Origin: Streptomyces sp. BHT-5-2
Lineage (GTDB): Bacteria; Actinomycetota; Actinomycetes; Streptomycetales; Streptomycetaceae
Assembly: GCF_019774615.1 (NCBI RefSeq)
Contig: NZ_CP081496.1
Location: forward strand, 3,162,001 to 3,226,000
DNA length: 64,000 nt
Reading direction: 5' to 3'
A program made the translations under genes and the position numbers. Shown piece by piece: positions 39,018 to 48,300 of the stretch (positions are counted from its first letter, which is position 1; every line of letters begins with the position of its first letter). The notes under the pieces are model-generated. The model ran no database searches and was not told where the DNA came from. It saw only the letters and a list, made by a program, of their open reading frames with translations.

Positions 39018-39764
39018 CTACGGTCGGCGGGCGAGGGTAATGATCTCCTGGCTCACCGGGGTGACGGGTCCGCGCTGCCAGTCACCATAACGGGCCTCGA
39101 CCTCGAAGCCCGCCTCGGCCAGGAACGCGTCGAGTGCCAGGACATCCAGGAAGCGCAGGCTGGCCCGGTCGACACGCAACACGGTGCCATAGGGATCAGC
39201 GGTCGTCCCGGTGAACGTGACCGCACCGTCGACGACGGCCTCGACCTCATGCCAAACACGCAGGATCCGGCCGGCCGCGTCGGTGATGTCCGTTGCGTTC
39301 GACGGATTCCATGCCTCCCAGGCTCGCGCCCGCGGATGGCGGGTCTCGAAAGCGAACCTGCCGCCCTCGCGCAGTGCGGCACGGATCGCGCCGAGCGAAG
39401 CACGGACATCGTCGTCAGTGACCAGGAACTGAAACGCGTGGCCGGTCATCGTCGCAAGGTCGAATTCAGCTTCCCACTTCGCGCCAGCCGCCATGCCGTC
39501 GATCCACTCGATATCGGCACGCCGCCGGGCGCGGGCGAGGGCAGCGGGGTCCGGATCAAGGCCCACGAGACGCCCGACATGACCGTGCTCGCGCGACCAG
39601 CGCAGCATCGATCCGGTGCCGCAGCCGACGTCCAGCACTGAGCCTGCGGCCATCACCAACTCGGCATAGAACGCGTCGCCGGACCATCGCTCCGGATCCC
39701 ACGGGTTCAGCAAGTCATACAACGCAGCAGCATCAGCGTCTGAGTACACCGCGACAGTGTCCAC
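39018..39764 (-). CDS. Class I SAM-dependent methyltransferase
   Basis: A 248-residue Rossmann-fold methyltransferase: VLDVGCGTGSMLRW (motif I), VGLDPDPAALA (motif II) and FDLATMTGHAFQFL (motif IV region). The tail has a beta-rich insertion, AVTFTGTTADPYGTVLRVDR, seen in small-molecule methyltransferases of this group. The GTG at 39764 gives a natural start; the frame is open to 39830. Its substrate is unknown. It sits between two insertion sequences. Confidence 0.78.
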   Translation of the reverse strand: MDTVAVYSDADAAALYDLLNPWDPERWSGDAFYAELVMAAGSVLDVGCGTGSMLRWSREHGHVGRLVGLDPDPAALARARRRADIEWIDGMAAGAKWEAEFDLATMTGHAFQFLVTDDDVRASLGAIRAALREGGRFAFETRHPRARAWEAWNPSNATDITDAAGRILRVWHEVEAVVDGAVTFTGTTADPYGTVLRVDRASLRFLDVLALDAFLAEAGFEVEARYGDWQRGPVTPVSQEIITLARRP

Positions 39765-39867
39765 GGACCCATCATGGCCCTCAACCAGATTACGGCGACG
39801 GAACACGACGCAGCCTGCACAGGCGACCAATTGGCCAACTACGTGACGTCAGCCATGGGGAATTACG

Positions 39868-41580
39868 GGCTCAGTCACTGATCTTGTGATCGGGTGATCT
39901 CCAGGTGGCGCGACTGTGATCATGGTTCGCGTGTACTTCGCGAAGTCTTGAGGCGCTTGTTCCTCATCTGGCCGGTGTCGTGGTGGAGTTGGTGGAGCGG
40001 TCGGTCGGCGCGATCACCATGCATGCCCGCGTGCGTGCGGCCGATGGACGGTGCCCGCACTGCGGCCGTGCGTCCAGCCGGGTGCATGGCCGGTATCTGC
40101 GGCGGTTGTCGGATGCGGCGATCAGCGGTGCCCGGGTGGTGATCGAGCTGCTGGTGCGCCGGTTCCGGTGCCTCAACACGGCCTGCGCGGCCGTGACGTT
40201 CGTCGAGCAGGTGACCGGGCTGACCAGCCCGCACGCCCGCTTCACCCCGCTGCTGCGGGGGATGCTGACCAGCATCGCGGTGGCTCTGGCCGGGCGGCCG
40301 GGGAGCCGGCTCGCGGCGGTCCTGGGGATGCCAGTGGCGAAGGACACGCTGTTACGCCTGCTCCGGGCCCTTCCCGAGGAACCGGTGGGGCAGATTCGGG
40401 TGTTGGGGGTTGACGATTTCGCCATGTGCAAGGGCGACTCGTACTCGACGATCTTGGTGGATCTGGAGCAGCGGCGGCCCGTCGACGTGCTGCCGGGGCG
40501 CGAGGCCGAGCCGCTGGCCGCGTGGCTCCGCGACCACCCCGAGGTGGAGATCGTTTGTAGGGACCGCGGCGGGGCCTATGCCGAGGGAGCCCGCTCCGGC
40601 GCCCCGCAGGCGTCACAGATTGCCGACGGCTGGCATTTGTGGAGGAATCTGGGTGAAGCGGTGGAGAAGACCGTCGGTACCCATCATGCCTGCGTCCGGA
40701 CCGTGTTCGCGACCTCCGTACCGGCGAGCCCGCCGCCCGGAGACGATATCTGGCAGTTGCCGCCACCCGTAGCTGCCTCCACGCTCGATGCCTGCGGGCG
40801 CGAGCGCCGCCTGGTGATCCGGACGAAGGAGCGGTACACCGCCGTACAGCAACTTCTGGCCGACGGCAGTTCGCTGGAGGGCATCTGCCGGACGCTGCGG
40901 CTGGACCGGTCCACCGTGCGCCGCTTCGCCCGCGCCACCAGCATCGACGAACTGCTCGTCAAAGCGACGAACCGAGCAAGCATCCTCGACCCGTACACGG
41001 CCCACCTCCACCAGCGGTGGAACGAGGGCTGCCGGGACAGCGCACAACTCCACGCAGAAATCGGGGCGTTGGGGTTCCCAGGCAGCATCCAGACCACCCG
41101 ACGCTACCTGCGTCCCTTCAAGTCCTCCGCCACCGCACCGCCAGCGCCCCGTGTGGCACCGCGCCCCCGCCGTATCGTCCGACGGATCACGACGAACCCC
41201 GGCAACCTCCCGGACGAGGACGCCCTCGCGCTCAAGGAAATCCGTGCCGGCTGTCCCGAACTGGATGCAGTCACCCAGCACGTCCGCGACTTCGCCACGA
41301 TGATGCGGGACAAGACGGGCAGCGAACTCCCCGCCTGGATGGAACGCGTCGAACACGACGACCTCCCCGCACTGCACTCCCTGGTCAACGGTCTGCGCCG
41401 GGACCAGGACGCCGTCATCGCCGGCCTGTCCAGCTCCTGGAGCTCCGGCCAGGTCGAGGGTCAGAACACGCAAGTCAAACGGATCAAAAGGGACGGATAC
41501 GGCCGGGCTAACTTCGACCTCCTCCGGATTCGCATCCTCCAGCGAGCATGACCCCCGATCACAAGATCAGCGACTGAGCC
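39868..41580 (+). mobile_element. ISL3-family insertion sequence with 8-bp target duplication
   Basis: A 1713-bp element. Its ends are nearly perfect inverted repeats beginning GGCTCAGTC and containing CTGATCTTGTGATCGGG. GAATTACG occurs directly outside both ends (39860-39867 and 41581-41588), the 8-bp duplication expected for ISL3. The single transposase is intact, so the element may be active and recent. Confidence 0.92.
39980..41551 (+). CDS. ISL3-family transposase
   Basis: A 523-residue transposase with an N-terminal zinc-binding domain ([15 protein letters not shown], then CLNTAC), a DDE catalytic core ([23 protein letters not shown]) and the C-terminal [16 protein letters not shown] segment carrying the catalytic Glu. 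The GTG at 39980 is the first plausible start after an in-frame stop at 39917. The gene fills the element and looks undamaged. Confidence 0.92.
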   Translation: MVELVERSVGAITMHARVRAADGRCPHCGRASSRVHGRYLRRLSDAAISGARVVIELLVRRFRCLNTACAAVTFVEQVTGLTSPHARFTPLLRGMLTSIAVALAGRPGSRLAAVLGMPVAKDTLLRLLRALPEEPVGQIRVLGVDDFAMCKGDSYSTILVDLEQRRPVDVLPGREAEPLAAWLRDHPEVEIVCRDRGGAYAEGARSGAPQASQIADGWHLWRNLGEAVEKTVGTHHACVRTVFATSVPASPPPGDDIWQLPPPVAASTLDACGRERRLVIRTKERYTAVQQLLADGSSLEGICRTLRLDRSTVRRFARATSIDELLVKATNRASILDPYTAHLHQRWNEGCRDSAQLHAEIGALGFPGSIQTTRRYLRPFKSSATAPPAPRVAPRPRRIVRRITTNPGNLPDEDALALKEIRAGCPELDAVTQHVRDFATMMRDKTGSELPAWMERVEHDDLPALHSLVNGLRRDQDAVIAGLSSSWSSGQVEGQNTQVKRIKRDGYGRANFDLLRIRILQRA

Positions 41581-41599
41581 GAATTACGTGACCGTCCAC

Positions 41600-41760
41600 A
41601 CCGTAACCCCTCCCAGGGACGAGGAGGGCGCCGGCACCTGCCGGTCTGCGTCCTGTCCAACTGCACGTTGGTACCCCTCCCAGGGGCGATGAGGACTCCG
41701 ATGCCGGAGGCACTGCCCTCCCCCCGTCATGTTGGTACCCCTCCCAGGGGCGATGAGGAC
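41600..41760. CRISPR. Small CRISPR-like repeat cluster, no cas genes
   Basis: A 30-bp sequence occurs identically at 41667-41696 and 41731-41760, separated by a 34-base unique spacer. It starts GTTGGTACCCC, has a CCCCTCCCAGGGG core stem and ends GCGATGAGGAC. A decayed third copy lies at about 41600-41629 (ACCCCTCCCAGGG followed by ACGAGGAGG), 37 bases away. Repeat and spacer lengths fit CRISPR. The left side is cut 20 bases away by the ISL3 element. No cas gene is in the window, so this is at most an orphan remnant. Confidence 0.55.
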
Positions 41761-41828
41761 GTCCTGGGAGTAGCGGTACACCACGCTGATCCCGCAGCCG
41801 CCGGTCTGCTCGGAAGCAACTCGACGAC

Positions 41829-41975
41829 CTACGGCTCCGAGCGCGGATCGGCGTCCGGGAGCCCCCGGCCCTGCTCGGGGTCGCCCTCGAGTGCTCGGCG
41901 CACGGACTCGACGGCGGACTGCTCGGACCGGCTGAACTCGCAAAGGACGGCGAAGGAGTAGAACGCGTGGCTCAC
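41829..41975 (-). pseudogene. Broken RelE-like toxin partner
   Basis: A GTG at 41975 overlaps the stop of the DUF6247-like gene (GTGA). It encodes MSHAFYSFAVLCEFSRSEQ and stops after 48 residues. A second frame resumes with GRRVASEQTGG and SVVYRYSQDVLI between about 41835 and 41752, the sort of C-terminal strand found in RelE/ParE-type toxins. A one-base frameshift near 41840 would join them. The resumed frame runs into the CRISPR-like repeat at 41760. The toxin assignment is inferred from layout and the C-terminal pattern. Confidence 0.45.
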
Positions 41976-42271
41976 CGGTCGCCGGCCCCCCTGAGCCGCT
42001 GCCGGAGCTCGGCCTCGACGTCGTCCGTCGAGCGGGCGAGCGCGGTCATGCCCTCCGGGTCGTAGCGGAGCAGGACCCGGTGCCGGTACGCCTGGGTGAG
42101 CTCGCGCACCTTCGTGAGGTCGTCGAGGTCGAGGGCGTCGAGTTCTTCCTCGAACCGCTGGCGGTCGCCGGGGAAGCACCACGTCGACAGTGCCTCGCGC
42201 AGCTCGGCGAGCGTGCTCATGGGCGGGTTGAAGCCGGGCCGGTCGGCCTGGTGGTCGGCCTTTGCGGTCAC
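41972..42271 (-). CDS. DUF6247-like small protein, probable antitoxin
   Basis: A 99-residue acidic helical protein: LAELREALSTWCFPGDRQRFEEEL followed by LDDLTKVRELTQAYRHRVLLRYDPEG. This fits the DUF6247 pattern of actinobacterial proteins often encoded beside RelE-like toxins. The GTG at 42271 has a strong GAGGAGG site 5 bases upstream. It is coupled to the broken downstream gene by a GTGA overlap. Confidence 0.65.
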   Translation of the reverse strand: MTAKADHQADRPGFNPPMSTLAELREALSTWCFPGDRQRFEEELDALDLDDLTKVRELTQAYRHRVLLRYDPEGMTALARSTDDVEAELRQRLRGAGDR

Positions 42272-42301
42272 GGTGACCTCCTCGTCGCTCTGGTGTCGAC
42301 G

Positions 42302-42502
42302 CTACTCGTCTACCGCCCGGACGCGGTACGGCCCCGGCGGAATCCGCAGGCCCTGGTACGCGGGGCCGAGGCCACGGCGAGCGCGGGGCCGGCGGATCGG
42401 GGCCGGCAGGGTGACGGCCTGGTCCTGGTCGTCGTCCTCGTCGGCGGCCGCGAGTCCGAGATCTCGGCGGAGCTGGGCCAGGGCCTGGGCGACGGTGTTC
42501 AT
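42302..42502 (-). CDS. Small hypothetical protein
   Basis: A 66-residue frame starting at an ATG at 42502 (MNTVAQALAQLRRDLGL), with an acidic EDDDQDQ stretch and a Pro/Arg-rich tail. No family is recognised. It ends 30 bases before the DUF6247-like gene on the same strand, so it could be the first gene of that unit. Coding status is moderately supported by codon bias only. Confidence 0.4.
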   Translation of the reverse strand: MNTVAQALAQLRRDLGLAAADEDDDQDQAVTLPAPIRRPRARRGLGPAYQGLRIPPGPYRVRAVDE

Positions 42503-42596
42503 CGAGGTCCGCGAAGGCGGCCGACGGGACTCCCCGTTGGTTGTAGGGGGCATCACGCCGATGCAGTGCTTGTGGATCCGCTGCTGTAGTACTGGA

Positions 42597-42655
42597 GACC
42601 CGCGACGCACTGGCTGGCTGCCCGACAAGGGCAGGCAGCCAGTGCGTCGCGGGTC
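42597..42655 (-). terminator. Long 27-bp hairpin terminator
   Basis: Arms 42597-42623 and 42629-42655 (outer GACCCGCGACGCACTGGCTG) pair with one mismatch around a 5-base GACAA loop. The hairpin starts at the stop codon of the small leftward gene at 42654-42830, so it most likely ends that transcript. Confidence 0.75.
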
Positions 42656-42830
42656 AGCTGATCACAGTGGTGGAAGCCGCAGCCACCGTCGCTGCAACCG
42701 CCGCCGCGGTCTCCTCGTCGGACATCTTGCCCCCGTTAAACCGCCATCCGGTCTTCCTGCGGCCCTTGGAACGCATGTAGTACCTGAGGGCAAAATCCTT
42801 GCGGTCACCCTTGGTCTTCTTGAACAACAA
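42654..42830 (-). CDS. Small basic hypothetical protein (TTG start)
   Basis: A 58-residue frame: MLFKKTKGDRKDFALRYYMR, then GWRFNGGKMSDEE and an Ala/Thr/Val-rich tail. A GAGGAGAAG site precedes the TTG start and a long hairpin follows the stop at once, which together argue for a real gene. The basic start and hydrophobic tail resemble no family I know. It could be a small secreted or regulatory peptide. Confidence 0.45.
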   Translation of the reverse strand: MLFKKTKGDRKDFALRYYMRSKGRRKTGWRFNGGKMSDEETAAAVAATVAAASTTVIS

Positions 42831-42964
42831 CTCACTTCTCCTCGTCTAAGGCGTTTTGCCGCTCCATACATGGTCTCAAAGACGGCGGGCGTGAAAAACG
42901 GCAGGTCGACAGGCCGACGACGGGGCCCTCCCTACCTGATCCGCCGGTTACCTGTCGCAGCGAA

Positions 42965-43190
42965 GTGTGGGGCGAGCTGAGCCTTCACAGGGAGCTCGTT
43001 GACGCACTGACCCAGAAGGTCCGCGAAGGCGGCCGCATCATCAACGTCCACGCCCTCATCGCGGTCGGCGTCAACGCCGATGGCCACCGCGAGATCCTCG
43101 GCATCGACGTCGCCACCGCCGAGGACGGCGCTGGCCGGGTCGCCTTCCTGCGCTCGCTCATCGCCCGCGGCCTCACCGGCCTGTCCGGTT
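42965..43190 (+). pseudogene. IS256-family transposase remnant
   Basis: The stretch VREGGRIINVHALIAVGVNADGH, then ILGIDVATAEDGAG, then FLRSLIARGLTGLSG is the core of a Mutator/IS256 transposase around its first two catalytic residues. Only ~75 residues of a normal ~400 remain, and the frame diverges after GLTGLSG. It is a decayed fragment with no visible inverted repeats. Confidence 0.7.
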
Positions 43191-43270
43191 CGAATTTGCC
43201 AGGAACACCCGCTTCAGGTCACTCCGACGAGCGATAACCCACTGCAACACCCTGCCGTATCAGTGCTGTT

Positions 43271-43456
43271 ATGACGACAGAGCAGCCCCGCAAGTCCTAT
43301 CCGAGCGACCTCCTCGGCGGCAAGGTCACCGACCTGCGCGAAGTCCTCAACGCAATCCTCTACGTCAATCGGACAGGGATCCCTTGGCGTTGCCGGCCGC
43401 ACGACTTCCCGCCGCACACCTTCAGTACCTGGACTACCAACGGGACCATTCAAGCC
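43271..43456 (+). pseudogene. IS5-family transposase N-terminal remnant
   Basis: MTTEQPRKSYPSDL is followed directly by VTDLREVLNAILYVNRTGIPWR and HDFPPHTFSTWTTNGT, the N-terminal DUF4096-type region of IS5-family transposases with about 25-30 residues deleted after the first block. The catalytic part is absent. The ATG and N-terminus are still recognisable. Confidence 0.7.
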
Positions 43457-43490
43457 GACTGTGGCGTGCCGGAGCCGGCACGCCACAGTC
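43457..43490. terminator. Perfect 16-bp hairpin after transposase remnant
   Basis: GACTGTGGCGTGCCGG at 43457-43472 pairs perfectly with CCGGCACGCCACAGTC at 43475-43490. It may be a terminator or a relic of an element end. The following ~360 bases to 43851 hold no recognised gene. Confidence 0.55.
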
Positions 43491-43851
43491 CTCATCGCGA
43501 GGTGAAAACCTTCCATAGGGAAGGTTTGTTCTTGATCCGTTATGGGTTCGTGTTCGCTGATGACACAACCGTGACGAGCCACATAGGGGAACAATCAACA
43601 TCTACACGCTTTCGTGGATATATGGACCTAATTGACTGGTTGGGTGCCGCACCTGCTTCACCTACGGTCGTAGCGATCTGACTGAACGTCGGGTTCCACA
43701 GAGCTCTGATCGTCGAAGGGAAGACGCGGCTATGGCTGTCGAGATGGTGCGCAGCATCCGCTCCTGGAGTGAGGGTCCCGGGCAAGGGGCGAGGCGGGTT
43801 GTTGACCCGTTGTTGCCCTCCGGGCGCCGAAAGGCCGAGAACATTGGCGTG

Positions 43852-44244
43852 ATGAAGCGCATCCTGCCTGTTCTGTTTCTCGCTGCCGCTGTTCTGCTCA
43901 CGGGATGTGATGTGGCTGGCGATGCTCGTCCATCAGGGCCGCCGACCACCACCGCAACCCCCTCGCAAACCGGCACGGGACTGGCCAGCCGATACCGCAA
44001 GGCCGGCGGAGACGCGGGGGTTTACGGTATCGACCACGCGAAGAACGCCAAGGGCGTACTCGTGCTGAGCGTGTGGACCCACAGGAAGAACTACGACGAG
44101 GTCATCGACCGCTTCGCCGCCGGCCTGGCGTCGTTCCTGACGCGGGAAGGCATCCGTCTCGATGGGGGGTACGTACTCAACGTGTACGGCTCTGACGGAA
44201 CCCGTCTGCACAACCTTGACACCACACCGGAGCACAATCCTTGA
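43852..44244 (+). CDS. Secreted lipoprotein of unknown function
   Basis: A 130-residue protein with a lipoprotein signal: MKRILPVLFLAAAVLLTGC, with the lipobox LLTGC and Cys19. A Pro/Thr-rich linker and a small globular domain (GVLVLSVWTHRKNYDEVIDRF and GIRLDGGYVLNVYG) follow. No family is recognised. The ATG at 43852 is chosen over an upstream start because it begins the signal peptide. It overlaps the next gene (TTGA), so the two are probably co-expressed at the cell surface. Confidence 0.7.
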   Translation: MKRILPVLFLAAAVLLTGCDVAGDARPSGPPTTTATPSQTGTGLASRYRKAGGDAGVYGIDHAKNAKGVLVLSVWTHRKNYDEVIDRFAAGLASFLTREGIRLDGGYVLNVYGSDGTRLHNLDTTPEHNP

Positions 44245-44915
44245 TATCCAAGCATGTTGCCAGAACCCTCCTGGCCGCTGTCTCAGCCGGCGCATTCCTG
44301 TTCACATCCGGCCCGGTTGCACAGGCTGATGAGCCCACCACGGCCCCTGCCACAACAGCAACAGACAGCCCCACACCGGGGGCAAAGCCGTCCAAGCCGG
44401 TGATCGCCGAATACCAGGGGCGGCAGATCAACCTTGCCAAGGACTGGGAAGGTGCCACCAGTTGCACCGAACTTCCCAACGGGAAGGTGCACTGCTACGA
44501 CACGGATGAGGAGGCACTGGCTGATCCCGCTCTTCCCGCCTCGACCCGCCAAAAGACCCTGAACTCTCCCACGTTGTACGCGTCACCTATTCCCGCTAAT
44601 TGCTTCGCCGACCTCTGGTGCCTCTACGACCACGCCAACTACAAGGGAAAGGTCGTCCGGCTCAGCAGCAATGGAAATCATGACCTCAAAGAGTGGGGAT
44701 TCCGCGACAGGCTGAGTTCGGTCTTCTACTTCGTCGGAAACTGGACGCCCAACTACGGCCGCGCCAGGATCTGGGACCTCCGGTCGGGTTTGCTGCACAA
44801 CCGTCAGCGCGACCTCACCGCCCCCGCGCGCTACTCCAACCTCGCCAACCTTGAGTACCCGGGTGGCGGGAACTGGAACGACAAGGTCGATATCTTCCAA
44901 GTCATCCGCCCGTGA
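44241..44915 (+). CDS. Secreted peptidase-inhibitor family I36/crystallin-like protein
   Basis: A 224-residue secreted protein starting at a TTG overlapping the previous stop. A signal peptide ends near VAQADEP. A Thr/Pro-rich segment is followed by CLYDHANYKGKVVRLSSNG and WGFRDRLSSVFYF, the beta/gamma-crystallin-like fold of peptidase-inhibitor family I36 in streptomycetes. Protease inhibition is known for one family member and is only inferred here. Confidence 0.7.
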   Translation: MISKHVARTLLAAVSAGAFLFTSGPVAQADEPTTAPATTATDSPTPGAKPSKPVIAEYQGRQINLAKDWEGATSCTELPNGKVHCYDTDEEALADPALPASTRQKTLNSPTLYASPIPANCFADLWCLYDHANYKGKVVRLSSNGNHDLKEWGFRDRLSSVFYFVGNWTPNYGRARIWDLRSGLLHNRQRDLTAPARYSNLANLEYPGGGNWNDKVDIFQVIRP

Positions 44916-45395
44916 CACACACATGGTTCGGGGCGCTCGCGCAGCGGCATGGTGTGCGAGCACCCGTTCCTCAATAGTGCCGCCAGGAGTGGCACCAGGT
45001 AGACAGGTCGTGAGCAGCGGCTTTCGGACACAACGAAGGCCCACAGGCGTGAGATCCGCTGCCGCCATGGGAACCCGGATCCTCCTTCGCAAGCGCCCTA
45101 CGCCGACCCGGCTCTGGCAGCCGGGCTGCTGGCCCATCTATCCGGCCTGGCACCGCTTGCCTTCCCCATCCGCGTCACTCGGACGCTCATACGCAGCTGT
45201 CCTGACTCCCGCTATCGCTGTCTGTCGAAGGACTTCCTGTTGCGGTCACCTGTCCACGGGGCACCGTGCCCGAGTACGAGCGCGGTGCACTCTCGCCTGA
45301 CGTCGTTGAGTTGCGCCCGGCCGCCGCCGAGCCTCGACGGCTCCACGGTACGTGTACGACGCGGCCCTCTTGGCCGCGACGATGAAGGAACCCCT
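44916..45395. other. Intergenic region, no gene recognised
   Basis: About 480 bases upstream of the large secreted protein. No frame shows coding character. Presumably it contains the promoter of the gene at 45396. Confidence 0.45.
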
Positions 45396-48300
45396 TTGAG
45401 ACACCGCTTCACCAGACTGCGGGCACCTGTCGCAGCGGCGGCAGCCACCGCGATATTCACCTCACTCCTCCAGACAACCACTTGGGCAGCCGACACCACG
45501 CCCCCGGAAGGTCCCGAGCCTGACCGTCCCTCGGTCGTCCAAAACGCCGACCGCGACGCGGTGCTCGGCAAGGACTGGCACAAGTCCCAAGACCGCGCCT
45601 GGACCACCAGCGCCGACGCGCAGGGATTCCACGTGCTGGTCGCGGACCAGAAGGACGCCTACAACTGGCGCACCGCGGCGACCTTGCGTGAGCCTGGCTT
45701 CGACGCCGACATGTGGATCGGCAACGCCTGTGTGACCGGTTCGGGCAAGCGAGCTGTGGTCGCCTACGCGCCTCGCACCTTCACCAACAACCCGGAGTTG
45801 ATGGCCCGCGGCGCGTTCACCGCCGTCGTCGACCTCGACTCCGGCGACGTGAAGAAGCTGAACCGGCAGGCATCACTTGCCTACTTCAGCCCCGGGTGCG
45901 GCACGGGGGAGACCGCGGTGTTCACCCAGGCCGGCGGCGAGGACAAGAACGCCACCCGCCTCATCGAGGTGGACGCCCAGGCCGCGAAGATGCACACGCC
46001 GATCGAGCTGGAAGGGCAGGTCACCTCAGCCGTTCCGGTGGGCAAGGACATCGTCGCCGCCGACGCCAACCGGCTGGTGAAGATCACCGCTTCCGGACAG
46101 CGCAGCACCATCGCCCACACCGAGCAGATCCCCTTCCAGCTCAAGGCGGATGCCGAGGGCGGCGTGGTGTACATGGACCGCCCCAAGGCGAAGGCGGGCC
46201 TGTCGCCCATGCTCCGCTCGGCGGCCCCGGCCCCGGCGGCCGGTGAGGCCCAGGGCGAGGTGCGGCGGGTCGGTACGCAGGACATCACTGCTGCCGATGC
46301 GAAGAAGACCCAGTCCGCGTTGCTGGCCCACGGCCCGCTGGCAAAGATGGACGTCTCCAGCAGCGCGAACGGCACGGTGTTCATCACCGGCCAGACACAG
46401 CCCGGCCAGGCACTCCCTGCACCCGTCAAACGTCGTGCGGACGTTCCCAAGGAATCCCTCGCCTCCACTCGCGGCGAGGCGCTCGTGACGAAGACGGCGT
46501 GGTCGGACGGCAAGGACTCCCGGATCACTGCGCAGGAGGCTGCGGCCCCGCGTCCGGCCGATGTGGACCTGAACGTTCTCGACACCGGCAAGCAGGCCGA
46601 GTTCCGCGTCACCCCCGAGGAGCACGGCACCAAGGGGGCCGACCGCTCACCGGCTCTGGCCGCGCCCGCCGGCGCAAAGGGTGTCGGTGCCAAGCAGGCG
46701 ACCTTCCGTGCCACGGCGGCTTCGGGGTCCCTGGACGACACTGCTGAGCCGCAACGCTACTGCGCGGTGCCCCGCAACGACCCGCGCAAGCAGGCCATGC
46801 AGCCCAAGCCGCGGCAGGTCGAGTGGGCGGTGGACCAGGCCATCACCAACAACCTGAACAAGCACATCTCGCGCCCGGCGAACTGGAAGAACCTCGGCAT
46901 GGGCGCCTACCAGCCCCAGTCGCTCTTCCCCCTCACCTCGCTGGAAGGCGGCGGCCGCGTCCCGGCGCAGGTGATGCTCGGCGTCACCGCGCAGGAATCC
47001 AACATGTGGCAGGCATCCCGGGTCGTCGTGCCGGGTGTGACCGGCAACCCGCTGATCGGCAACTACTACGGCATCAAATATGCGGCCGACGGTCAGCAGA
47101 ACGATCCGTGGGGTATCAACTGGGACAAGGCCGACTGCGGCTACGGCATCACCCAGGTCACCGACGGGATGCGTCTGAAGGGCAAGGAGAAGAAGGACGA
47201 GACCGCCCTCTCCCCGCTCAAGCAGGAGGCTGTGGCGCTGGACTACACCGCGAACATCGCCGCCGGCGTCAACATCCTGATCGAGAAGTGGAACCAGACC
47301 CGCAAGGACGGCCTCACCGTCAACAACGGTGACCCGAAGTGGATGGAGAACTGGTTCTTCGCCCTGTGGGCCTACAACGCCGGCTACTACCCCAAGGCCG
47401 AGGCGTCCAAGAACGGCGGCAAGTGGGGGGTGGGCTTCACCAACAACCCGGCCAACCCCCTGTGGAAGGCCAACCGCACCCCGTTCCTGGAGAACGCCAA
47501 GGGCAAGGACGACTACTCCCAGGCCGCGCATCCGCAGGACTGGCCCTACCAGGAGAAGGTGCTCGGCTGGGCCGCACGCCCCCTGGAGGCACTGGAGTCC
47601 CCGGGGACGATGCTGCACGGCTTCCGCGCCGCCTGGTGGAACAGCAACGAGGCCCGCACCGCAATGAAGCCGCCCGAGGGCCTGTTCTGCACCAAGGACA
47701 ACGACTGCGACCCCAGCAAGATCGGCCCGAACGACAAGAACGAGCCCGGCCTGGGCGCATGTACCCGCGGCGACCTCAAGTGCTGGTGGAACAAGCCGGT
47801 CACGTGGAAGGACTGCACCAAAGCCCAGTGCGGCAATGAACTGCTGCGCTTCAACGACACCTACAAGGAAGAAGCCGACGGCACCGCCTATCCGCCCAAC
47901 TGCTCCACCCAGGGCCTGCCCGGCAACGCCCTCGTCGTCGACGACGTGCCGGACAACACGCCCGTCCACCGGCCAGGCTGCTCACAGCCGAAGAAGAACA
48001 GCGGCACCTTCAACCTCGCCTTCGGCAGCGACTCAGCCAAGATCGACCTGCAGCAGCTCGGCGCCGGCTACGGCGGCCACTTCTGGTTCGCCCACACCCG
48101 CAAGGACGACGCCCAGGGCCAGCGGATGAAGGTCACCGGCACCTGGAAGCTCGACAAGGCCATCCCCGAGAAGCAGGCCATGGTCCTGGTCCACCTCCCC
48201 GACCACGGAGCTCAGACCAAGCAGGCCAAGTACGAGATCAAAACGGCCAACGGCACCCGTACAGAGACTCTCAACCAGAAGATAGGGGAGAACCGGTGGA

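Noticed and set aside
42597..42655. 27-bp hairpin as an insertion-sequence end
   Set aside because: It begins at a stop codon, has a 5-base loop and no flanking duplication, which fits a terminator better.
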